From assembly GCA_035637315.1 (NCBI GenBank), contig DASPXK010000203.1:1-15758 (forward strand): a stretch of 15,758 nt of DNA. Reading direction: 5' to 3'. This document shows, piece after piece, positions 1-7,321 of the stretch. Numbering within the stretch: position 1 is the stretch's first letter; the number at the start of each line of letters is the position of its first letter. The notes under the pieces were generated by a model that saw only the letters and a program-made list of their open reading frames with translations, had not been told where the DNA came from and searched no databases. The position numbers were made by a program, and so were the translations under genes. The stretch is from DASPXK01 sp035637315. Lineage in GTDB: Bacteria; Chloroflexota; UBA6077; JACCZL01.

Positions 1-857
<857 letters not shown>

Positions 858-870
858 GGCCTTTCTCCAG

Positions 871-939
871 TTCCGCGTTCCGGGTTCCGAGTTCCGTAGG
901 GGCGCGGTCCCCGCGCCCCAGGGCGGGGAAACCCCGCCC
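871..939. repeat. Heptamer tandem repeat plus two GC hairpins between coxS and coxL
   Basis: The coxS-coxL gap holds four tandem 7-bp units of the form ttccgNg at 871-898. They are followed by a perfect 9-bp hairpin (stem 899-907 with 911-919, loop tcc) and a perfect 8-bp hairpin (921-928 with 932-939, loop aaa). The second hairpin resembles the one at 12328-12346 (ggcgggg/ccccgcc), so it looks like a dispersed element. In the mRNA these hairpins would sit immediately after the coxS stop and could affect relative coxS/coxL expression or stability; that role is inference. Confidence 0.75.
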
Positions 940-947
940 CGACAGAA

Positions 948-1454
948 TTAGGGGCTCGGGACCGACGTCATTGCAGCGTCCCGCATCGTCGCGGCGGCGC
1001 TTTGCACGGATTTAACGATGTTCACGTACCCGGTGCACCGGCACAGGTTGCCGGAGATGGCCCGCCGAATCTCGTCTTCGCCCGGGCTCGGGTTCGATTC
1101 CAGCAGAGCAACGCCAGTCATCAACATGCCCGGGGTGCAGAAACCACATTGAAGGCCGTGCTCATCCCAAAAGGCTTGTTGGATCGGGTGCAGCACACCG
1201 TTCTGCTCGAGGCCTTCGACGGTCCGTATCTCGCGGCCGACCACCTGGACCGCGAAAATCGTGCAGGACTTGATCGGGCGGCCGTCCAGGATCACGGTGC
1301 AGGCGCCGCAACTGGTCGTATCACAACCGATGTGGGTGCCGGTCAGGCCGAGCGTCTCGCGCAGGAAGTGCACGAGCAGGAGCCGCGGCTCGACGTCAGC
1401 CTGGCGGCTCTCGCCATTTACCGTCACGCGGACCGCAACGGTGCCCTCGCTCAT
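948..1454 (-). CDS. coxS: Aerobic carbon monoxide dehydrogenase small (2Fe-2S) subunit
   Basis: This 168-residue protein carries the two [2Fe-2S] clusters that pass electrons from the Mo site of CoxL to the FAD of CoxM. The plant-type ferredoxin cluster is visible as C44, C49, C52 (motif CDTTSCGACTV) with C64. The second, helical-domain cluster is C103-GF-C106 and C138-R-C140 (CGFCTPGM and GNLCRCTGY). Length and cysteine pattern match the CoxS/xanthine dehydrogenase small-subunit family. The ATG at 1454 is preceded by AAAGGAG with good spacing. coxM ends 39 bp upstream and coxL follows after the hairpin-bearing gap, so the three genes are very likely cotranscribed. Confidence 0.95.
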   Translation of the reverse strand: MSEGTVAVRVTVNGESRQADVEPRLLLVHFLRETLGLTGTHIGCDTTSCGACTVILDGRPIKSCTIFAVQVVGREIRTVEGLEQNGVLHPIQQAFWDEHGLQCGFCTPGMLMTGVALLESNPSPGEDEIRRAISGNLCRCTGYVNIVKSVQSAAATMRDAAMTSVPSP

Positions 1455-1493
1455 GGTTGGCTCCTTTCACGGCGGCGGGGCAAGCCTCGCAGG

Positions 1494-2360
1494 CTATCGG
1501 ACCCGCTCGAGCGCCTGCCTCACTGCACGTATCGTCAGGGTTCGGACCATCGCGCGCTTGTACTCGGCAGGGCCGCGACCGTCGGTCACCGGCTCGGCCT
1601 CGCCGGCCGCCGACGCCCCAGCCGCTTTCAAAACTTCGTCGCTCGGGCGTTGCCCGATCAACGAGCTCTCCGTTTTGCGGGCGCGAATCGGCGTTGGCCC
1701 GACGTTGGTCAGGCCGATGCCGACCGAATCGAAAGCCCCGCTTTCATCGAGCGTCACCCGCGCGGCGACTCCGACGATGGCGAAGTCGCCAACCTTGCGC
1801 TCGAGCTTGAGATACGCCGCGCCGCTCCGCGCTCTGGGCTGCGGTATCCGGATCTCGACCAGCACCTCGCTGGTGCCAAGAGCGGTGGTAAAGGTGTCCT
1901 CGAAGAAATCGTCGATGGCGATCGTGCGGCGCCCGTTCGGACCCTCGGCGACGATTTCCGCGCCCAACACAAGCATCGTCGCGGGATGATCGTTAGCCGG
2001 GTCGGCATGAGCCAGATTGCCGCCGATGGTGGCCAGATTCCGAACGAGCGGGTCGGCGATCACCGCGCTGGTGTCCCTCAAGATCGGGTAGCGTTCGGCG
2101 ACCAGGGGCGCGTGCTCGAGGTCGGCCTCCCGAGTCATGGCGCCGATGGCGAGGTGGCCATCGCTCTCGCGGACGTAGGCCAGGCCGTCGATGCGGCCGA
2201 TGGCGACCAGGTGACCCGGCTCGACCAGTCGGAAGCGCATCATTGGGATCAGGCTCTGTCCGCCCGCCAGGAGCTTCGCGTCGTCGGCGTATCGTTCGAG
2301 GAGAGCGATCGCATCTGGTAGCGCCGTCGGGGCGTGGTACTCGAACTTGGCGGGGATCAT
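1494..2360 (-). CDS. coxM: Aerobic carbon monoxide dehydrogenase medium (FAD) subunit
   Basis: This 288-residue FAD-binding subunit takes electrons from the Fe-S subunit and hands them to the quinone pool. The family's two FAD motifs are present: AGGQSLIPMM at about residue 32 and TIGGNLAHADPAND at about residue 111. The C-terminal CO dehydrogenase flavoprotein domain follows, ending with EYKRAMVRTLTIRAV. The ATG at 2360 is preceded by GGAGGG five bases upstream. It is the first gene of the cox operon and has a good promoter directly upstream (TTGACA at 2458-2453). Length is normal for CoxM. Confidence 0.95.
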   Translation of the reverse strand: MIPAKFEYHAPTALPDAIALLERYADDAKLLAGGQSLIPMMRFRLVEPGHLVAIGRIDGLAYVRESDGHLAIGAMTREADLEHAPLVAERYPILRDTSAVIADPLVRNLATIGGNLAHADPANDHPATMLVLGAEIVAEGPNGRRTIAIDDFFEDTFTTALGTSEVLVEIRIPQPRARSGAAYLKLERKVGDFAIVGVAARVTLDESGAFDSVGIGLTNVGPTPIRARKTESSLIGQRPSDEVLKAAGASAAGEAEPVTDGRGPAEYKRAMVRTLTIRAVRQALERVR

Positions 2361-2428
2361 CGGGGCCCTCCAAGCGCTGCGCTAGCGGGTGGTGAAGAGA
2401 GGTGAGCCCACCTGTGACCGGGCACCCT

Positions 2429-2458
2429 ACTATGATCTCGTTCCCGGGCGCTTGTCAA
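2429..2458 (-). promoter_or_regulatory. Promoter of the coxMSL operon
   Basis: On the minus strand a perfect -35 hexamer TTGACA (2458-2453) is followed after 18 bases by CATAGT (2434-2429), four of six matches to the -10 consensus. Transcription would start near 2422, giving a leader of about 60 nt before coxM. That leader contains a small palindrome, AGGTGAGCCCACCT as read at 2400-2413, which could be a hairpin or a regulator site. This is the strongest sigma70-type -35 box I noticed in the window. Confidence 0.65.
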
Positions 2459-2518
2459 AATTATGGAAAGCCCGGCCGGCCTGCTCGGACCCTGCGATTC
2501 TGGTAGGCGCTTGCGACC

Positions 2519-2848
2519 TTACCGGAGCTGCTTCTTGAGTTGCGCGACGTTCTGGCGTTCTTGAGCGGCCCGCCCCTCGAAGCTCTGCAGGGCGGTGACC
2601 TGCCATTTCAGCACCCCCCAGGCGGGGATGTCCCTCAGCATGCCGTCGAGCTCCTCGTTGGACGAGGCCTCGGCGATGAACACGAAAGCGCGATCACCAA
2701 CTGGGAGGCCGCCAGCGAGGATCTTCTTCTCGCCTTCGAGCTTCAGCAGCGCGTCGAACGTCGGGAGAATGCCCTTTTCCAGCACGGCCACGGTCTCCTC
2801 CGGCGACGCGAACCCGGGTCCCTCCGTTCCCATGACCAGATACTTCAT
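2519..2848 (-). CDS. Small dimeric alpha-beta barrel protein, muconolactone isomerase-like
   Basis: This 109-residue protein starts MKYLVMGTEGPG and contains ILAGGLPVGDRAFVFIAEASS followed by NEELDGMLRDIPAW and WQVTALQSFEGR. The order beta strand, long helix, GD-x-AFVFI strand, 'SNEEL..ML..IP' helix, final strand recalls muconolactone delta-isomerase-like and YCII/ABM-type dimeric ferredoxin-fold proteins. I do not recognise a specific enzyme, and no catalytic assignment is safe. The ATG at 2848 has GAGGAAGG upstream. It lies 66 bp downstream of the VOC gene on the same strand, so the two may be cotranscribed. The last 20 residues are a charged Gln/Lys-rich tail. Confidence 0.8.
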   Translation of the reverse strand: MKYLVMGTEGPGFASPEETVAVLEKGILPTFDALLKLEGEKKILAGGLPVGDRAFVFIAEASSNEELDGMLRDIPAWGVLKWQVTALQSFEGRAAQERQNVAQLKKQLR

Positions 2849-2914
2849 GACGAGGGTCCTTCCTCAGTTATGGGTGTAGATCGGACCGGCAGCTCGTTCC
2901 CGACTGAGTGTACG

Positions 2915-3268
2915 TTAGTCGGTTTCTGTCAGGATAACAGTGCGACCATCCGGATCTTTGATCTGAGCATACTCTCCTCCGGCGCTAGCCGATCGCCCCT
3001 CGAAGGGGCTGATGCCGAAGGCGGCCAGCTTGGCGAGAACGTCTTTCACGGACGTAACCTTCAACCCGATGACTGGGTCGCTTCCGCCGGGCTTGTGCCT
3101 CTTTCCCGCGGCGAGATCGACGCATAAGCGAAGGCCGCCAGCATTGACCATGAAGAAATCGCCGGGCTTCTCCTCTGTCACGGGGAAGCCCAGGGCGTCG
3201 GCCCAGAAGCGACGCGCTCGCGCCAGATCGCGCGTTTTTACCGCCACGAAGGAATAACGTTCAAACAT
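2915..3268 (-). CDS. VOC-superfamily (glyoxalase/bleomycin-resistance fold) protein
   Basis: This 117-residue single-module VOC protein has FVAVKTRDLARARRFWADAL and GFPV at the N terminus, a central FFMVNAGGLRLCVDL strand, and a C-terminal YAQIKDPDGRTVILTE strand. This is the paired beta-alpha-beta-beta-beta layout of the family. The usual first metal ligand (His near residue 5-8) is absent (SFVAV), so a classical glyoxalase I metal site is unlikely, and substrate and reaction are unknown. The ATG at 3268 is preceded by GTGAG. Its neighbours are the AlkZ-like gene upstream (84-bp gap) and the small barrel protein downstream. Confidence 0.88.
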   Translation of the reverse strand: MFERYSFVAVKTRDLARARRFWADALGFPVTEEKPGDFFMVNAGGLRLCVDLAAGKRHKPGGSDPVIGLKVTSVKDVLAKLAAFGISPFEGRSASAGGEYAQIKDPDGRTVILTETD

Positions 3269-3352
3269 TGCTCACACGGACGCCCAGGTAGAGTGAATCA
3301 CAACGGCCCCGACGCTCCGCCACGTGAACGGAGGCTTCGATGTGCTGGCCGA

Positions 3353-4492
3353 TCACGGGGCGATGAACTGGACATCATGGGCCTGGGCGTCGGTGGCGGC
3401 AAAGGTGAGCAGCCGGGCGCCCTCCTCGGCCAGGGCGGTGCGGTCGTGCTGGCTGAGCGGTTCGAAGGGCTCGATGAGCAGGGTGGCGGCGCCGCGCTGC
3501 CGCTTGATCTTCCATGTTCCGCGGACGAAGCCGTCGACGAGCACGGTGGGCTGGCCGATGAGGAGGAGCGGCTTGCGGTGCTCGTCGGGAATGATGCGGG
3601 AGCGGTCGGCGTGGCCGAGGAGCGCGTTGTCGTAGTCGGGGAGGAAGCGTGGTGGGGCCGGGCTGTCGGGGTGGGGCCGCGGGGCGTCGAGCAGGTCGAG
3701 CAGCTCGTTGCCATGCTCGTCGCGGAAGGTGCGCAGGCGTGGCCGAAGCCGCTCTGTCTCCTCGCGCAGACGGGTCAGGCCCGACCAGGCCTGGATGTCC
3801 CTGACGCTGGCCGGGCCGAACGCGGCCAGGTACCGCCTGATCATCTCGTCCGGCGAGGAGTCGGCCCCGAGGTGATGGCCGAGCCAGGCCTCGGCCGTGG
3901 TACAGGTGGCCCGCCCGCTGGCGCCCCAGATGCCGCGGGGTGGCACCTGGACCAGAGGCACCATGTTGCGGATGGCGTAGGCGAGGGAAGTGGCGTCGCG
4001 ATCGGGCCACTGCTCCTGCAGCAGCCTGCCGAGCTCTGCCATCGTGCGCGGCTGCTCCTCGATGAGTGCCCGAGCGGCCGCCACGAGCGCCGCTGTGTCC
4101 ATTCCGACGACAGCCCGGCCAAAGGGGCTGCCGACGTACAGGTTGCGGTCCAGGACCGGCTGCAGCACGGGGCGCAGGGCCAGGCAGTCGCGGGCGGTGA
4201 CCAGATGGATGGTTGAGCGCATCAGAGCGATGCGCACCGCGGCCCGGTCGCGGATCAGCTGGGCCAGCTCGTCGTGGTCGAAGCCGGCCAGTCGCGTCCA
4301 CAGGCCGACGTAGGGCGAGCTGGGCGCCTGAGCCTGCATGCCGACCAGCCACTGGATCGCCTCGGCGGCGGACAGCTTCCATCGACGCAGCAGCAGCTGG
4401 CGCTCGAGCAGTGCGCGGTTGAGGGCGCGCGGCCCGAGTACATCGCTGTCGCCGCGCGCGATTGCGGCGCTCCTTGACGGTCGCGTTGGCAT
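3353..4492 (-). CDS. AlkZ-like (HTH_42 / PF06224) winged-helix DNA glycosylase-family protein
   Basis: The 379-residue product fits the HTH_42 family, once listed as 'winged helix DNA-binding domain protein' and now known to include the AlkZ and YcaQ DNA glycosylases. The start of the family domain is ALNRALLERQLLLRR, followed by WLVGMQAQAPSSPYVGLW. The QxQ pair, Q53-A-Q55, corresponds to the catalytic QxQ of the AlkZ-like subgroup (YcaQ has QxD). Further family landmarks are LMRSTIHLVTARD, a central winged-helix region ending in WSGLTRLREE, and FLPDYDNALLGHADRSRII followed by VDGFVRGTWKI. The ATG at 4492 has AGGAAAGG just upstream. It sits downstream of recN, another repair gene, which fits but does not prove a repair role. 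A possible substrate is bulky alkyl or crosslink adducts. Confidence 0.85.
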   Translation of the reverse strand: MPTRPSRSAAIARGDSDVLGPRALNRALLERQLLLRRWKLSAAEAIQWLVGMQAQAPSSPYVGLWTRLAGFDHDELAQLIRDRAAVRIALMRSTIHLVTARDCLALRPVLQPVLDRNLYVGSPFGRAVVGMDTAALVAAARALIEEQPRTMAELGRLLQEQWPDRDATSLAYAIRNMVPLVQVPPRGIWGASGRATCTTAEAWLGHHLGADSSPDEMIRRYLAAFGPASVRDIQAWSGLTRLREETERLRPRLRTFRDEHGNELLDLLDAPRPHPDSPAPPRFLPDYDNALLGHADRSRIIPDEHRKPLLLIGQPTVLVDGFVRGTWKIKRQRGAATLLIEPFEPLSQHDRTALAEEGARLLTFAATDAQAHDVQFIAP

Positions 4493-4502
4493 ACCTTTCC
4501 TG

Positions 4503-4616
4503 CTAGGCTCCGAGGATCGCTGCTAGCTCGTCGAGGCGGTCGGACGGCTCCAAATGGCGGACGTCGACGCGGCTGTGGGCGGCGTCGGCCGCCTTGGTGA
4601 CCAGCAGGTGGGCGTC
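4503..4616 (-). pseudogene. Degenerate second copy of the recN 3' end
   Basis: Positions 4503-4616 align without gaps to 4786-4899 inside recN (constant offset 283). I count 7 mismatches from 4510 to 4616 and 3 more at the end. It would encode a stretch like DAHLLVTKAADAA, HSRVDVRHLEP and DELAAILGA, then stop with TAG (4505-4503), which replaces a CAG codon of the real gene. It is out of frame with recN and no coding similarity continues upstream of it. The ribosome-binding site and start of the AlkZ-like gene follow within 10 bases. It is best read as a partial tandem duplication; the 76 bases between the copies (4617-4692) show nothing I recognise. Confidence 0.85.
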
Positions 4617-4692
4617 TTCTCCTTGTGGGCTAGGCGTCTTCAGCGGTGGTATCGCGTTCCCAGAAGGCAGGCGGCGCACACACGGGTGCGCC

Positions 4693-6459
4693 CTACCTCT
4701 GCTTCGGCCGACGTTTGGAGCGTTTCCAGGCCGCGGCGCGCTCGAGCAGCTCTTCGGCGTTGCGGCGGGCGCCCTGGCCGCCCCCCTGGCCGCCGAGGAT
4801 CGCTGCTAGCTCGTCGACGCGCTCGGCCGGCTCCAAATGGCGGACCTCGACGCGGCTGGAGGCGGCGTCGGCCGCCTTGGTGACCAGCAGGTGGGCATCG
4901 GCGTAGGCGGCCACCTGCGGCATGTGGGTCACGCACAGGACCTGGTGCTCGGCCGTCAGGCCCCACAGCTTCTCGCCCACAACGGGCGCGCTGCGCCCAC
5001 CCACGCCGACGTCGATCTCGTCGAAGATCAACGTCTGGCGGCGATCGACGCGCGACAGGATGGCCTTGAGGGCGAGCGAGACGCGGGCCAGCTCGCCGCC
5101 GCTGGCGATCCGGCCCAGCCCCTTTGGCTCCTCACCGGGGTTGGCGGCGATCAGGAACTCTACTCGGTCGACGCCGCTCTGATCGAAAGCCAACGTCCGC
5201 TCATGGCCGCCGACTGCCACCGCCACGCCGCCCTCGTCGTCGGACTGTTCGATCTGCACGACGAATCTGGTGCCGGACATGTTCAAGTCGGCCAGCTCCG
5301 ACTCGACCGCGCAGCACAGGGTCGCGGCGGCCGCCACTCGACGCGCCGAGAGGTCGGCTGCCAGGGCGGCAACCGCCTCGCGCAAGGCGGCCTTCCGCTC
5401 GGCCAGCTCGGCTAGCAGCTGGTCCTGGCGCTCGACCGCCAGCAGACGGCCGCGGGCGTGGTCCGCATAGACCAGCACGTCGGCGATCGTGTCGCCAAAC
5501 TTGCGCTTCAGGTCGGCAATCGCCAGCAGCCGCTCCTCGACCGCCTCGAGCTGCTGAGGATCCTCCTCGACCGTGTCGAGGTATTTGCGCAGCGTCCGAG
5601 CCGACTCGCTCAGCTGGGCGGCCGTGCCGCTGAGCACTTCGGCCTCGCCTTCCAGGGCCGGGTCGAAGCTGATCGCGTCCGAGCAAGCGGATGCCGCCTG
5701 CTGCAGTAGCGCGGCCGCGCCGGCCTGGTCCTCATCACCGTTGATAGCCGCGTAGGCGGTCGAGACGGCCGCGCGCAAGCGCTCCACGTTCCGCAGGCGG
5801 CCGCGGGCTGCCAGTAGCTCCTCCTCCTCGCCCTCGGCCAGGCTCGCAGCCTCGATCTGGGCCACCTCGTGGCGGAGCAACACCTGCTCACGCTCGGCCC
5901 GCCGCGCCTCATCGCGCACCTGGGCCTGTTCGCGCTCGACGCTGCGCAGATCGGCCACCACGTCTGCCAGCCGGGCCCGTTCCTGGCCAAGCCCGGCGTA
6001 GCGATCCAGCAGCTCGAGGTGCTCGCGGGGTCGGAGCAACGACAGGTGCTCGCTCTGGCCGTGGATGTCCACGAGCTGCTCCCCGACCTGCTGGAGCACC
6101 GAGGCCGGCACTGCCCGCCCGTTGATCCGCGCGACGCTCCGACCGCCCGCCGCCGCGACCTCGCGGGCCAGGATGAGGCCGCCATCTTCCAGGTCCAGGC
6201 CGTACTCGCCCAGGGCGCCTTGAAGCTCGGTGATGTCCGCCGCGCCCGACAGGTCGAAGACCCCCTCGACCAGCGCGCGGTCGGCGCCGCCACGGACGAA
6301 GTCCGGCGAGACGCGACCGCCCAGCAGCGTTCCGACCGCATCGATGATGATCGACTTGCCCGCGCCCGTCTCGCCCGTCACGACGTTCAGCCCGGCCGCC
6401 CAGTAGATGGCGAGACGGTCCACGATCGCGAAGTCGCGGATGGTTAGCTGCGACAACAT
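4693..6459 (-). CDS. recN: DNA repair protein RecN (SMC-like ATPase)
   Basis: This 588-residue cytoplasmic ATPase holds chromosomes together at double-strand breaks. The start at 6459 (MLSQLTIRDFAIVDRL) matches the conserved RecN N terminus; a longer reading frame runs upstream but only as a shadow of nadK. Walker A is GETGAGKS (29-36), the central part is a long coiled coil rich in Arg, Glu and Ala, the ABC signature is ASGGELARVSLALKAIL, and Walker B is TLIFDEIDVGVGG (from about 476), followed by a VLCVTHMPQVAAYAD switch region. The C terminus ends in a basic tail (KRSKRRPKQR). No Shine-Dalgarno sequence precedes it; the 52-bp gap to nadK instead holds CTCATCCCTCA-type degenerate repeats. 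Its 3' end is duplicated just downstream. Confidence 0.96.
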   Translation of the reverse strand: MLSQLTIRDFAIVDRLAIYWAAGLNVVTGETGAGKSIIIDAVGTLLGGRVSPDFVRGGADRALVEGVFDLSGAADITELQGALGEYGLDLEDGGLILAREVAAAGGRSVARINGRAVPASVLQQVGEQLVDIHGQSEHLSLLRPREHLELLDRYAGLGQERARLADVVADLRSVEREQAQVRDEARRAEREQVLLRHEVAQIEAASLAEGEEEELLAARGRLRNVERLRAAVSTAYAAINGDEDQAGAAALLQQAASACSDAISFDPALEGEAEVLSGTAAQLSESARTLRKYLDTVEEDPQQLEAVEERLLAIADLKRKFGDTIADVLVYADHARGRLLAVERQDQLLAELAERKAALREAVAALAADLSARRVAAAATLCCAVESELADLNMSGTRFVVQIEQSDDEGGVAVAVGGHERTLAFDQSGVDRVEFLIAANPGEEPKGLGRIASGGELARVSLALKAILSRVDRRQTLIFDEIDVGVGGRSAPVVGEKLWGLTAEHQVLCVTHMPQVAAYADAHLLVTKAADAASSRVEVRHLEPAERVDELAAILGGQGGGQGARRNAEELLERAAAWKRSKRRPKQR

Positions 6460-6511
6460 CGCCAGGAGTGAGGGATGAGCGATGAGGAACGAGGAGTGAG
6501 GGCGTGCAACA

Positions 6512-7321
6512 TCAGTCGCGGCGGAGTCTGGTGGTGAGGTGGGCGTAGAACGCTCGGCGGTCGCCACGGCGGGCGAAAACGGTCCGCTCTGTGGCGAGCC
6601 GAATGCTGACCGGCCAATCGACGGGGAGGTCGCCGTCGACCTGCCCATCCACGGACAGGACGCCCGGCTGGGTGCGCACGAGCCGCAACTCGATCTCCAC
6701 GGACTCTGGCAGGACGAGGCTCCGGACGGCCGACAGGTGCCCGGCGATGGGCACGACGACGATGTCGCGCAGGTCAGGGGCCAGGACCGGGCCGCCCGCC
6801 GCGAGCGCGTAGGCGGTCGAGCCGGTCGCTGTGGCAACAACGACCCCGTCTGACGTGAAGCGCGTGACGCGCTGGCCTTCGACGGCCAGCTCGATGCTGA
6901 CCGCCCTCAGGGCCGCGCCCCGCGCGACCACCACGTCGTTGAGCGCTCGGTGGGGCGCCGAGCCCTCGACCTGCACGTGGAGCATCGCTCGCTCGTCGCG
7001 CCAGTAGTCGCCGGCCAGGTATGGGCCAAGCGAGTCCTCTACCTGGCCTGGCACGAGCTCTGCCAAGAAGCTGAGCGTCCCCATCCCGACCGGGACGATC
7101 GGCAGACCGGCGCCAGAGGCCCAGCGCGCCGTGCGCAGGGTAGTGCCGTCGCCGCCGAACGAGAGGGCGAGGCCGAACGGGGTCGGGTCGTGGCGATCGA
7201 GCTCGAACGCGGACAGCAGCTGGGACTTGCAGTGCTGCGATTCCAACCAGCCGGCCGCGTCACGGGCGCACTGGCCGGTTTCCGGCCGATACGGCTGGTG
7301 AATCAAAGCTACGCGCATCAT
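6512..7321 (-). CDS. nadK: NAD kinase (divergent)
   Basis: The 269-residue product phosphorylates NAD to NADP. The hallmark GGDGT motif is at 56-60 (LSFGGDGTTLRTAR). It is followed by NDVVVARG, the FTSDGVVVATATGSTAY motif and AAGGPVLAP, in family order. Two conserved segments are atypical: the usual NxGxLGFL appears as GMGTLSFL, and the PHSL..RPLVLP segment reads GHLSAVRSLVLP. The start is the first ATG of ATGATG at 7321, whose bases overlap the tlyA stop as ATGA, implying translational coupling. A longer in-frame extension upstream overlaps tlyA and is made of repeat sequence, so I rejected it. The order tlyA-nadK-recN is a common bacterial arrangement. Confidence 0.93.
   Translation of the reverse strand: MMRVALIHQPYRPETGQCARDAAGWLESQHCKSQLLSAFELDRHDPTPFGLALSFGGDGTTLRTARWASGAGLPIVPVGMGTLSFLAELVPGQVEDSLGPYLAGDYWRDERAMLHVQVEGSAPHRALNDVVVARGAALRAVSIELAVEGQRVTRFTSDGVVVATATGSTAYALAAGGPVLAPDLRDIVVVPIAGHLSAVRSLVLPESVEIELRLVRTQPGVLSVDGQVDGDLPVDWPVSIRLATERTVFARRGDRRAFYAHLTTRLRRD

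Noticed and set aside
3375..4382. Overlapping 335-residue minus-strand ORF in another frame
   Set aside because: Low-complexity Arg/Ala/Pro/Gly shadow of the AlkZ-like gene, which has the family motifs.
6460..6840. N-terminal extension of recN to give a 715-residue protein
   Set aside because: The extra 127 residues are an out-of-frame reading of nadK and the repeat gap; the conserved RecN N terminus begins at 6459.
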